A stretch of 12,490 bases of DNA. Origin: Marinosulfonomonas sp. PRT-SC04. GTDB lineage: Bacteria > Pseudomonadota > Alphaproteobacteria > Rhodobacterales > Rhodobacteraceae. The notes below the pieces were generated by a model, which did not search any database, was not told the DNA's origin, and was given only the letters and a program-made list of their open reading frames with translations. Position numbers and translations under genes: made by a program. Numbering within the stretch: the first letter of the stretch is position 1; every line of letters begins with the position of its first letter. Shown piece after piece: positions 5,303 through 12,439 of the stretch. The DNA lies in NCBI GenBank assembly GCA_001321835.1, contig JPUR01000192.1:1-12490 (forward strand), given 5' to 3'.

Positions 5303-6286
5303 ATGACCTATGTTTTGGTTACAGGCGGTGCGGGCTATATTGGCTCGCACGCTTGCAAGGCCTTGAAGGCGGCAGGCTATACGCCGGTTACATTCGATAA
5401 TCTGGTTACGGGCTGGGCCGACGCGGTTAAATTTGGCCCGTTCGAGCAAGGTGATCTATTGGATCGCGCGCGTTTGGATGAGGTGTTCGCCAAGTACCAA
5501 CCGATTGCGGTGATGCATTTTGCGGCCTTGTCATTGGTCGGCGAAAGCATGGAGCTGCCCGGTAAATACTGGCGCAATAATGTGATTGGATCTTTGACCC
5601 TGATCGAGGCCGCTGCCGCTGCCGGATGCAAAAAATTCGTATTTTCATCAACCTGCGCCACGTACGGTGATCAGGATAATGTGGTGCTGAATGAAGATTG
5701 CGTACAGATGCCGATCAATTCCTACGGCGCTTCAAAGCGGGCGATCGAGGATATTTTGGCCAATTTTGGTGAGAGTGACGGCCTCAACCATGTGATCTTC
5801 CGTTATTTCAACGTGGCGGGGGCAGATCCTCAGGCCGAGGTTGGCGAATTTCATCGCCCCGAAACCCATCTGATCCCGCTGGTGCTGGACGCGATTGACG
5901 GAAAGCGCGCGGCGCTCACGATTTTTGGCACCGATTACGACACGCCGGATGGCACTTGTGTGCGGGATTATGTGCATGTCTGCGATTTGGTTGATGCGCA
6001 TGTTTTGGGGCTTAAATGGTTGCAAGACGGTAAAGGAAATCGCGTGTTTAACTTGGGCACCGGCAAAGGATTTTCAGTGCGCGAGGTGATTGACGCTTGT
6101 GGTGTGGTGACCAATCGTGAGGTGCCAATGATGCTCGGTGCACGTCGCGCTGGCGATGCCACCAAGCTGGTTTCAGGCAGCGAGCGCGCCGAAAAAGAAC
6201 TGGGCTGGTCCCCGCACAGATCAAACATGGAAACCATGGTAACGGATGCGTGGCACTGGCACCAAAATGGCCATTACGAGAAATGA
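5303..6286 (+). CDS. galE: UDP-glucose 4-epimerase (GalE)
   Basis: A cytoplasmic extended-SDR enzyme that interconverts UDP-glucose and UDP-galactose with bound NAD. The 327-residue chain has the Rossmann motif TGGAGYIGSH (7-16), the active-site strand SSTCATYG (115-122) with the catalytic Ser/Thr, and the YxxxK pair in YGASK (Tyr141, Lys145). It also has the epimerase-specific segments RYFNVAGAD (167-175), THLIP (188-192) and IFGTDYDTPDGTCVRDYVHV (207-226). AGGTGG sits four bases before the ATG. It follows galU by 13 bases and is followed 42 bases later by a glycosyltransferase, so UDP-galactose is probably the donor for one of the downstream transferases. Length and motifs are typical and nothing is missing. 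Confidence 0.95.
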   Translation: MTYVLVTGGAGYIGSHACKALKAAGYTPVTFDNLVTGWADAVKFGPFEQGDLLDRARLDEVFAKYQPIAVMHFAALSLVGESMELPGKYWRNNVIGSLTLIEAAAAAGCKKFVFSSTCATYGDQDNVVLNEDCVQMPINSYGASKRAIEDILANFGESDGLNHVIFRYFNVAGADPQAEVGEFHRPETHLIPLVLDAIDGKRAALTIFGTDYDTPDGTCVRDYVHVCDLVDAHVLGLKWLQDGKGNRVFNLGTGKGFSVREVIDACGVVTNREVPMMLGARRAGDATKLVSGSERAEKELGWSPHRSNMETMVTDAWHWHQNGHYEK

Positions 6287-6328
6287 TAATATGCGCTAGG
6301 CTGGCACCGAAGTGGGGAAAGTGACACC

Positions 6329-7354
6329 ATGCATGACCTTTGGACAGCTTATAGAATGCGCCTGAAACGGCGACGATTGCTGTACCGAGCCTTGCGCAAA
6401 CGCCGACAGTTAACACTGGTTTCTGACCGAACCCACCAGATATCTACAGATGCAATTCTGGTGTTTTCCACCGTGCGCAACGAAATCTGTCGGCTGCCAT
6501 ATTTTCTTGAATATTACCGAAATCAGGGTGCCCAACATTTCCTGTTTGTCGACAACAACAGCGATGATGGCACCCGCGACTATTTGGCAGCCCAACCTGA
6601 CGTGTCTCTGTGGGAAACGGGCTATAGCTATAAATTGTCCCGTTTCGGGATGGATTGGGTGACGTGGCTGCAAATTAAATACGGCCATGATCATTGGTGT
6701 TTGACGGTCGATGCCGATGAGATTTTGATCTACCCGCATTGTGAAACGCGCCCATTGAGGCAGTTGACCGATTGGCTGGATCAGTCCGGAACACGGTCAT
6801 TTGGCGCCATGATGCTGGACATGTATCCAAAGGGGGCACTGAACGCGCAGACCTACCAATTGGGCCAAGATCCGTTTGGTATTCTGCGATGGTTTGATGC
6901 GGGCAATTATCGCAGCCAGATGCAGCAAGATTTGCAAAATCTGTGGATGCAGGGCGGGGTTCGCGATCGGGTGTTTTTTGCTGAAAAACCTGAACGGGCA
7001 CCATCATTGAACAAAACCCCATTGGTGAAGTGGAGCCGCCGCTATACCTATGTCAGCTCCACGCATTCTTTATTGCCGCGCTATTTGAATCAGGTTTTTG
7101 ACCCGGTTGGCACGGCTGAGCCTTCGGGTAAAACAACCGGTGTTTTACTGCACAGTAAATTTTTACACATGGTGGTTGAAAAATCTGCTGAAGAAAAACG
7201 ACGGCAAGAGCATTTCGCCAACAGCAATTTATATGACCGCTATTATGATAGCCTGGCGCAAAGCCCAAATTTGTGGTGCGTCGCGTCAAAAGAGTACAGT
7301 GGCTGGCAGCAGCTTGAGGCGTTGGGCCTGCTTTCCAGCGGGGCATGGCGCTAG
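6329..7354 (+). CDS. Family-2-like glycosyltransferase (first of two tandem paralogues)
   Basis: A 341-residue GT-A-fold glycosyltransferase of the Glyco_tranf_2_4 (PF13704-like) type. A basic N-terminus rich in Arg/Lys (10-26) suggests membrane or glycan association. The catalytic region has ILVFSTVRNE (43-52), FLFVDNNSDDGT (71-82), where GT2 enzymes bind the nucleotide, and the metal-binding DxD in LTVDADEI (126-132). The remaining conserved stretches (GAMMLDMYPKG, RYTYVSSTHSLLP, LLHSKF) are shared with the next gene. No signal peptide or membrane helix is seen, so it probably works on the cytoplasmic face. Donor and acceptor cannot be read from sequence; placement after galE makes UDP-galactose or UDP-glucose a reasonable guess. 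GGGGAAAG precedes the ATG. Codon 341 ends normally, with no truncation. Confidence 0.85.
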   Translation: MHDLWTAYRMRLKRRRLLYRALRKRRQLTLVSDRTHQISTDAILVFSTVRNEICRLPYFLEYYRNQGAQHFLFVDNNSDDGTRDYLAAQPDVSLWETGYSYKLSRFGMDWVTWLQIKYGHDHWCLTVDADEILIYPHCETRPLRQLTDWLDQSGTRSFGAMMLDMYPKGALNAQTYQLGQDPFGILRWFDAGNYRSQMQQDLQNLWMQGGVRDRVFFAEKPERAPSLNKTPLVKWSRRYTYVSSTHSLLPRYLNQVFDPVGTAEPSGKTTGVLLHSKFLHMVVEKSAEEKRRQEHFANSNLYDRYYDSLAQSPNLWCVASKEYSGWQQLEALGLLSSGAWR

Positions 7355-7583
7355 TTTTCTGGTAAACATGCTATTTATAGTGTGAAATTAAGGGCTAACC
7401 CCATTTACGTAGAGCCATTACGGCGCTATTTTAGCCTGAAGTCGGCCAAGACGGTGTGAATGAAAACGGTGTGGCAGAAACAGGGGTTTTCCCCCTAAAC
7501 GAGGCATATATCAAATATTTCAACGTCGCATTAAAGATGACGTGGTAATTGATTTTGACAGATTAGTTTTCTGAACACAAAAA

Positions 7584-8606
7584 ATGGAATTTAGGTTGGG
7601 CGTATTAACCACATACCAGTTGCGAGCAGAACGCCAGCGTTGGCGTGCCCGTGCGTTTCGTAAACGCCGCGAGCTGAAACCTGTATCGATCCGTACCAAA
7701 CAGATTAAGCCTGACGACATCATTGTTTTTTCTACCATGCGTAACGAGCGCATTCGGTTGTCGTATTTCCTGCGCTATTATCGCGATTTGGGTGTGAACC
7801 ACTTTGTGATGGTCGACAATGACAGTGATGACGGCTCGCGTGAATTTATGGCGGATCAGCCAGATGTATCGCTATGGTCGACCACCAAAAGCTATAAAAA
7901 ATCGCGCTTCGGGGTGGATTGGCTGAACTGGTTGCTGATGAAATACGGCCATAACCACTGGACACTGACGGTTGATGTCGACGAATTTCTGGTGTTCCCA
8001 TTCAGCGATACCCGCTCAATCCGGGCGTTGACCGATTGGTTGGATGCCTCCTCGATTCCGTCGTTTGGCGCGATGTTGCTGGATATGTATCCCAAGGGGC
8101 GTATTGATGCTGTGCCGTATCGCTCGGGCCAAAATCCCTTCGAGATTGCATCGTGGTTTGACAGTGGCAATTACACGATTTCAAAAAATAAAAAATATGC
8201 AAACCTGTGGATACAGGGCGGACCACGGGCGCGATCTTTCTTTCTGGATTCGCCTAAAAATGCACCTGCGATGAATAAAATTCCGCTGGTCAGGTGGGAT
8301 CGGAAATATACCTATGCCAGTTCCACGCACACCCTGCTGCCGCGCACATTGAACCGCGTTTACGATGAATTGGGTGGCGAAAAAGCATCGGGTTGTTTGA
8401 TGCACGCCAAGTTTATGGACACCTTCGGCGCCAAGGCTAAAGAAGAGCTGACGCGCGGGCAGCATTACGCCAATAGTCATGAATACAAGGCTTATCATGC
8501 GGCGTTGCAAGAAAATTCGGATCTTTGGTGCAAGTGGAGTGAGAAATATATCAACTGGCGCCAGCTGGAGATTCTGGGCCTGATGTCGAAGGGGAACTGG
8601 GCATGA
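7584..8606 (+). CDS. Family-2-like glycosyltransferase (second tandem paralogue)
   Basis: This 340-residue paralogue of the preceding gene aligns along its whole length and is roughly half identical by eye. It keeps the same key elements: IIVFSTMRNE (46-55), FVMVDNDSDDGS (74-85), the metal-binding LTVDVDEF (128-135), GAMLLDMYPKG, and RKYTYASSTHTLLP. It replaces the first paralogue's DAD with DVD and differs around residues 170-235, where acceptor specificity may lie. The start is uncertain: ATG 7584 has no Shine-Dalgarno, and an in-frame TTG at 7596 would align better with the paralogue's N-terminus. A 229-base gap separates the two copies, so the second may have its own promoter. Its stop overlaps the next start in an ATGA, indicating translational coupling to the GT14 gene. 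It probably adds a related sugar in the same glycan. Confidence 0.85.
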   Translation: MEFRLGVLTTYQLRAERQRWRARAFRKRRELKPVSIRTKQIKPDDIIVFSTMRNERIRLSYFLRYYRDLGVNHFVMVDNDSDDGSREFMADQPDVSLWSTTKSYKKSRFGVDWLNWLLMKYGHNHWTLTVDVDEFLVFPFSDTRSIRALTDWLDASSIPSFGAMLLDMYPKGRIDAVPYRSGQNPFEIASWFDSGNYTISKNKKYANLWIQGGPRARSFFLDSPKNAPAMNKIPLVRWDRKYTYASSTHTLLPRTLNRVYDELGGEKASGCLMHAKFMDTFGAKAKEELTRGQHYANSHEYKAYHAALQENSDLWCKWSEKYINWRQLEILGLMSKGNWA

Positions 8607-10318
8607 GTAACGTTGGTTCCGTCGGGGTTGTGATGATGGTGCATAACGCACTGGATCGGGCCATGCAGGTGGCGCGACATTGGGCCCAAAGCGGTTGCCC
8701 TGTGGTGATCCATGTGGACACGCAGGTGGGGCGCGATGCTTATAATGAGTTCACCGGCGGACTGTCAGACTTGGTTAACTTAAAGTTTTCCAAACGTCAT
8801 CGCTGTGAGTGGGGCACATGGTCCTTGGTGCAGGCATCGCAAACCGCTTCCGAGCTGATGCTCAAAGATTTCCCAGATGTGCGCCATGTTTTCCTGGCGT
8901 CGGGCTCGTGTTTGCCGCTGCGTCCTGTGCCGGAATTGGTTGATTATCTCGCCAAACGGACGCGCACAGATTTTATTGAATCTGCAACAACGGATGATGT
9001 TCCTTGGGCTGTGGGTGGGTTGGACTTTGAGCGGTTCACCTTGCTGTTCCCATTTTCCTGGAAACGGCATCGAGAGCTGTTTGATGGCTATGTTCGGCTG
9101 CAACGCCATCTGCGGTATAAGCGGAAAATTCCGATGGGGTTGGTGCCACATCTGGGCTCGCAATGGTGGTGTCTGACGCGGCGCACACTGTCGGCCATTC
9201 TGGAGGATGAGCAGCGCGAAACCTTTGATAAATACTTCAAACGGGTCTGGATTCCTGACGAGTCCTATTACCAAACGCTGGTTCGGTTATTTTCGACCAA
9301 TATTGAAAGCCGCTCTTTGACGTTGTCAAAATTTGACTACCAAGGCAAACCGCATACATTTTATGACGATCACCTGCAGCTTTTGCGCCGTTCAGATTGT
9401 TTTGTTGCGCGCAAAATCTGGCCCAATGCCGATCGGTTGTATCAAGCATTTTTGACAGACGAAGATGGCGCAATGAAACGGGCTGAACCAAACCCTGGTA
9501 AAATTGACCGGCTTTTTGCCAAGGCTGTCGAGCGCCGCACCCGTGGCCGTGCCGGTCTCTATATGCAAAGCCGTTATCCGGTTGAGGATAGGAAAAATGG
9601 GGCAACCCCATCGCCCTATTCAATGTTTCAAGGATTCGCGTACCTGTTTGAGGATTTTATGCCATGGTTATCAAAGGCCACCGGTTCGACAGTACATGGG
9701 CATTTGTTCGCACCTGAACGGGCAGAATTTGTCGGTGGGGTGAATGTTTATAGCGGCTGTGTACCTGATTCCGCCGCAATGCGAGATTCGAACCTGAAGG
9801 CGTTTCTAACCAACCTGATCTGGAACACCCGCGGTGAGCAACAGTGCTTCCAGTTTAGTCCGCGCGATGCTCAAGGGTTGAATTGGTTCATCGCCAAGGA
9901 CCCGAATGCCAGCATCACGGTGATCACGGGCGCATGGGTGGTGCCGCTGTTTCACTCCAACCTCAGCTTTTTTGAAATCCGCAAAGAGGCTGCCAGATTG
10001 CAAAAGATTGAAAACGATCACATTGGCATTTTGCGTTCGCCCTATGCCAAGGCGCGGGTGCGGATTATGACGATGGCAGAATTCATCGAGGCGCCGATGG
10101 AGCCGTTGCAGACCATCATTGATACGATTGGCCCACGCAATAAATTACGCACGTTGTCAGAGGCGCCGAAGATGGTTGACTTAACCGGGTTCGGCAAGTT
10201 TTTACAGAACCTGAAAAATCAGGGTATGCACCCCCATTTGATGGGCGACTTCCCAACCGGCGATCATATCGCCCAAGTCATGGCAAAGCCGCGCAAGCCG
10301 TATTCGGTTAGAAAATAG
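8603..10318 (+). CDS. GT14 core-2/xylosyltransferase-like beta-1,6-N-acetylglucosaminyltransferase with C-terminal extra domain
   Basis: A 571-residue protein. Residues ~1-280 resemble the Branch family (GT14, PF02485) that includes animal core-2 GlcNAc-transferases and peptide O-xylosyltransferases. Visible elements are VGVVMMVHNALDRA (7-20), CEWGTWSLVQAS (68-79), the signature HVFLASGSCLPLRP (95-108), LGSQWWCLTRRTL (184-196) and PDESYYQTLV (218-227), whose Glu220 matches the expected catalytic base. The remaining ~290 residues form a separate C-terminal region that I associate with a Rhodobacteraceae-type domain (DUF5927-like, from memory). It contains YSMFQGFAYLFEDFMPWL, HGHLFAPERAEFVGG and GCVPDSAAMRDSNLKAFLTNLIW. 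No signal peptide or membrane anchor is seen, unlike the Golgi enzymes. The ATG overlaps the previous stop by four bases. The sugar transferred (GlcNAc or xylose) cannot be fixed from sequence. Confidence 0.8.
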   Translation: MSNVGSVGVVMMVHNALDRAMQVARHWAQSGCPVVIHVDTQVGRDAYNEFTGGLSDLVNLKFSKRHRCEWGTWSLVQASQTASELMLKDFPDVRHVFLASGSCLPLRPVPELVDYLAKRTRTDFIESATTDDVPWAVGGLDFERFTLLFPFSWKRHRELFDGYVRLQRHLRYKRKIPMGLVPHLGSQWWCLTRRTLSAILEDEQRETFDKYFKRVWIPDESYYQTLVRLFSTNIESRSLTLSKFDYQGKPHTFYDDHLQLLRRSDCFVARKIWPNADRLYQAFLTDEDGAMKRAEPNPGKIDRLFAKAVERRTRGRAGLYMQSRYPVEDRKNGATPSPYSMFQGFAYLFEDFMPWLSKATGSTVHGHLFAPERAEFVGGVNVYSGCVPDSAAMRDSNLKAFLTNLIWNTRGEQQCFQFSPRDAQGLNWFIAKDPNASITVITGAWVVPLFHSNLSFFEIRKEAARLQKIENDHIGILRSPYAKARVRIMTMAEFIEAPMEPLQTIIDTIGPRNKLRTLSEAPKMVDLTGFGKFLQNLKNQGMHPHLMGDFPTGDHIAQVMAKPRKPYSVRK

Positions 10319-10325
10319 GTCCCAG

Positions 10326-10484
10326 ATGTCAGAAAAATTCGACTACTTTGTTATGCTTGCCGAAAAGCGTACCGGCTCTAATTTTTTATGCTCTAACCTT
10401 AATCAGTTCAAAGGGATCATTGCCAAACACTGGATAAAACCGATTATCAGCGACATCTTCAGCGGAAAGTGCATCGCATCATGA
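10326..10484 (+). pseudogene. Sulfotransferase, first ~30 codons fused to antisense uppP DNA
   Basis: ATG 10326 lies seven bases after the GT14 stop and reads MSEKFDYFVMLAEKRTGSNF, then [10 protein letters not shown]. In roseobacter sulfotransferases of this type the N-terminus is FDYFVxxAExRTGSNFLxxNLN, and the RTGSNF loop binds the 5'-phosphosulfate of PAPS. Homology ends at about codon 30 (10415). From codon 31 the frame reads the complement of uppP and ends at TGA 10482-10484, giving a 52-residue dead product. The intact enzyme would be about 250 residues or more and would transfer sulfate from PAPS to a carbohydrate. Its position directly after the glycosyltransferases implies that the ancestral operon made a sulfated glycan. 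The family call rests on a short but distinctive stretch. Confidence 0.7.
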
Positions 10485-10894
10485 TAGCGTGGCGTCAGCG
10501 ACAGCCGATCAACCCACAGCAGCACAAAACCACCCAGAATAAGCATCACTGAAATCAGCATTGGCGATTCAAACAACACTTCTTTGATGAAATCATGCGC
10601 CATCACACCGATCACCACAGCAGGCATAAATGCAATCAGAATTGAATAGATAAAGCGGCGCGACTGCGGGTCATTGACCGTGCTGAACACCGCCCATAAT
10701 TTGTTGAAATATAGCGCCATAATCGCCAGTACAGAGCCCAGCTGGATCACCACCTCAAAGGTTTTACCCGCCGATTCGAAGCCTAGAAAATGCCCCGCCA
10801 ACAACAGGTGCCCCGTTGAAGAAACTGGTAAAAATTCTGTTAACCCTTCGAGCGCCCCAAGAAACAGGGACACCAACGTTGTGCTCTCACTCAT
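10403..10894 (-). pseudogene. uppP: Undecaprenyl-diphosphatase (UppP/BacA), C-terminal third deleted
   Basis: UppP is an integral-membrane enzyme that dephosphorylates undecaprenyl diphosphate to recycle the lipid carrier for peptidoglycan and surface polysaccharides. The fragment of 163 residues starts normally (AAAGG seven bases before ATG 10894). It holds the first catalytic region [16 protein letters not shown] (15-30) with Glu16 and Glu20, then several membrane segments. It reaches [10 protein letters not shown] (152-161), where the family continues with the second catalytic motif (P)GxSRSxxT. Here it ends abruptly as LN-stop at 10403-10405. About 100 residues, including the catalytic Ser/Arg motif and the last helices, are gone, so the product should be inactive. 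It follows the NDUFA9-like gene by 22 bases in the same operon, a pairing I associate with Rhodobacterales. Confidence 0.88.
10410..10418. other. Rearrangement junction between sulfotransferase and uppP
   Basis: Sulfotransferase sequence (plus strand) can be followed to AAAGGG (10410-10415). UppP sequence (minus strand, ...QCLAMIP) can be followed to about 10413-10416. The two overlap by only a few bases (GGG/CCC), so this is a sharp joint with at most slight microhomology and no insertion-sequence remnant. Confidence 0.7.
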
Positions 10895-10916
10895 TACGTT
10901 GCCTTTGGTTTAAAAC

Positions 10917-11903
10917 TTAGGTGTTACGCAGTTTTTTGGCTGATTCCTTGATTGACGCAAATTCGCCAGAAGGACGAAAACGCCACAGATAATCAGGCGT
11001 CACCACCTGATGAGGGGTCGCGCCAATGCCCAAATCCGCCAGACCACGCGCGCCCTCGGCCACGACATTATCGTGATGCAACCGGCGCACTTGATCGCGG
11101 GTCAGAATGGTATTCGGGATCAGACCTAACGAAACCGTCTGCATCATATCAAGGCCAAAACCCATGATCCGCCCGACAAAGAACGGCATATTCAACACCA
11201 AGCGCCGTCGTTGAATCACATGCAGCATGGACTGGACCAAGCCCTTTAGGGTGATCACTTCTGGTCCGCCCAGCTCGTAAATTCCCGCCGGAGCAGCCCC
11301 CGTTAAAACCACCTCAACAGCCGCGGCCACGTCATCAACAAACACCGGCTGGATTTTCGTATCGCCGCCGACGATTGGCAATATAGGACTAAAGGCCGTC
11401 ATAGAGGCGAACTTGTTGAAGAACTTATCCTCAATGCCAAACACAGCCGATGGCCGCAAAATAGTCGCGGTTGAAAAATAGGTCATTACGCTTTCTTCGC
11501 CCAAACCCTTGGAGCGGGAATAGTCGCTATCGCTAGCAGAGTCAGCGCCAATCGCCGACAGATGCACCATGTTTTTAACACCTTCGACGGCGGCGATGCG
11601 GGCAATGCGCTCGGCCCCCTCATGATGTACAGCGTCGAATTTATTACGTCCGAGATTATTGAAGATACCAACGCAGTTCACCACCGCATCCGCACCACGC
11701 AACGCGGCCCGAACCGAGGCATCATCGCGAATGTTGCACAAAATCGGCTCGACCTGCCCTACTGTGCCGAATGGTTTCACAAACAGCGCTTCATTAGGGC
11801 GACGCACCGCAACGCGAACCCGCCAGCCAGCTTTGGCCATGCGCAGCGCAATATAACGCCCGACAAAACCGGAACCGCCGTAAATGGTGACAAGCTTGGA
11901 CAT
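10917..11903 (-). CDS. NDUFA9-like NAD(P)-binding atypical SDR protein (complex I-associated family)
   Basis: A 328-residue protein of the atypical short-chain dehydrogenase/NAD(P)-binding family that includes the complex I accessory subunit NDUFA9/39 kDa. The Rossmann motif is YGGSGFVGRYIA (8-19), followed by RVRVAVRRP (28-36), a VNCVGIF strand, VHLSAIGADS, and a YSRSKGLGEE segment where extended SDRs carry YxxxK. The line TILRPSAVFGIEDKFFNKFA is characteristic of this group. ATG 11903 is chosen because GGAGG lies eight bases upstream; the longer TTG start at 11918 would overlap that site. The catalytic SDR tyrosine context is relaxed, so it may be a structural or quinone-related protein, not an active dehydrogenase. 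It begins the operon whose second gene is the broken uppP. Confidence 0.82.
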   Translation of the reverse strand: MSKLVTIYGGSGFVGRYIALRMAKAGWRVRVAVRRPNEALFVKPFGTVGQVEPILCNIRDDASVRAALRGADAVVNCVGIFNNLGRNKFDAVHHEGAERIARIAAVEGVKNMVHLSAIGADSASDSDYSRSKGLGEESVMTYFSTATILRPSAVFGIEDKFFNKFASMTAFSPILPIVGGDTKIQPVFVDDVAAAVEVVLTGAAPAGIYELGGPEVITLKGLVQSMLHVIQRRRLVLNMPFFVGRIMGFGLDMMQTVSLGLIPNTILTRDQVRRLHHDNVVAEGARGLADLGIGATPHQVVTPDYLWRFRPSGEFASIKESAKKLRNT

Positions 11904-12002
11904 CAGAACATCCTCCAATCAAAATATTACCTTCTCAATAGCTTTTCCGCACCTCGGGAACAAGCCATGATCACAGCTTATAGATTTTGCGTAAACACCC
12001 CG

Positions 12003-12031
12003 TTGACAGCCCCTGCAAGGCGCTATAGTTC
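12003..12031 (+). promoter_or_regulatory. Candidate tRNA-Leu promoter
   Basis: A perfect -35 TTGACA (12003-12008) is followed by TATAGT (12024-12029) at 15 bases, or TAGTTC (12026-12031) at 17 bases. It lies ~25 bases before the tRNA 5' end, a normal distance for a stable-RNA promoter. Confidence 0.55.
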
Positions 12032-12054
12032 GCCCCTACAACACTTGATAAATT

Positions 12055-12140
12055 GCCCAGGTGGCGGAATGGTAGACGCGCTAGCTTCAGGTGCTAGTAT
12101 TCGCAAGGATGTGGAGGTTCGAGTCCTCTCCTGGGCACCA
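12055..12140 (+). tRNA. tRNA-Leu, anticodon CAG
   Basis: The acceptor arms GCCCAGG (12055-12061) and CCTGGGC (12130-12136) pair fully, followed by A and an encoded CCA (12138-12140). The anticodon stem CTAGC/GCTAG encloses the loop TTCAGGT with anticodon CAG, which reads CUG leucine codons. A long variable arm (TATTCGCAAGGATG region) and the GGTTCGAGTCC T arm are as expected for a class II tRNA-Leu. The 3' end abuts DNA with an excisionase-like gene, so this tRNA is a likely integration site. The other attachment-site copy would be outside the window. Confidence 0.95.
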
Positions 12141-12164
12141 AATAAGACCAAATCACCCCTTATT

Positions 12165-12401
12165 TTACTGAGATGGAATGGCACTTGTGACAACTTGCCC
12201 CCCATCGTGCCCCCCACCGGTTTCTTGGTAGTTTCTCCCGCCCGTAATCAAGTCCTCTAGATCAGCACAACGGATTAGGGAGGCACGACCCCATTTATGG
12301 AGATCGAGGCGGCCAGCATTGACTGCCCGATAAATGCTATCTTTGCCAATACCGTAAGCCTTGGGAATTTCCGAAACACGGATAAAGATTCGCTGTGTCA
12401 T
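12165..12401 (-). CDS. Small AlpA/excisionase-like helix-turn-helix DNA-binding protein
   Basis: A 78-residue protein: MTQRIFIRVSEIPKAYGIGK, then DSIYRAVNAGRLDLHKWG and RASLIRCADLEDLI. This is the winged-HTH pattern of AlpA/excisionase/MerR-like regulators, in which a recognition helix (SIYRAVNAG) is followed by a short wing (KWGRASLIR) that usually sits next to an integrase in prophages and integrative elements. GGGGAG six bases before the ATG supports the start at 12401. The tail (GGRNYQETGGGHDGGQVV...) is low complexity and ends 25 bases from the tRNA. Its start overlaps the stop of a 13-codon frame. Role inferred: control of excision or of element genes; no integrase is visible in the window. 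Confidence 0.75.
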   Translation of the reverse strand: MTQRIFIRVSEIPKAYGIGKDSIYRAVNAGRLDLHKWGRASLIRCADLEDLITGGRNYQETGGGHDGGQVVTSAIPSQ

Positions 12402-12439
12402 TCTACTCTCCCCTGACTGTTTACCATGTCCGCCCTCAT
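12398..12439 (-). CDS. 13-codon ORF bridging two overlapping genes (doubtful)
   Basis: ATG 12439-12437 overlaps the stop of the upstream frame (ATGA) and reads MRADMVNSQGRVE. Its own stop at 12400-12398 overlaps the start of the HTH gene, again as ATGA. The two exact stop-start overlaps suggest a coupling device, but the peptide itself has no recognisable family, and the HTH gene also has its own ribosome-binding site. Confidence 0.25.
   Translation of the reverse strand: MRADMVNSQGRVE

Noticed and set aside
7482..7497. Short hairpin with four G, a T loop and four C between the two glycosyltransferases
   Set aside because: A four- to five-pair stem without a following U-run is too weak to call a terminator.
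7555..7583. Perfect TTGACA before the second glycosyltransferase as a promoter
   Set aside because: No acceptable -10 box follows at 16-18 bases (only A-rich sequence), and the resulting start would fall at or after the predicted start codon.
8780..9274. 164-residue minus-strand open frame inside the GT14 gene
   Set aside because: It is a shadow of the strongly supported GT14 frame and has no recognisable domain or ribosome-binding site.
12140..12165. AAATAAG...CTTATTT inverted repeat after the tRNA as a terminator
   Set aside because: The seven-pair stem is nearly all A/T with a 12-base loop, so it is not convincing as an intrinsic terminator.
12196..12215. Two TGCCCCCC copies 12 bases apart as integrase arm sites
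   Set aside because: They are short, low-complexity and inside the HTH gene's frame, with no further copies nearby.
11562..12260. 232-residue plus-strand open frame
   Set aside because: It is antisense to the NDUFA9-like gene and then runs straight through the tRNA-Leu gene, so it is chance openness.
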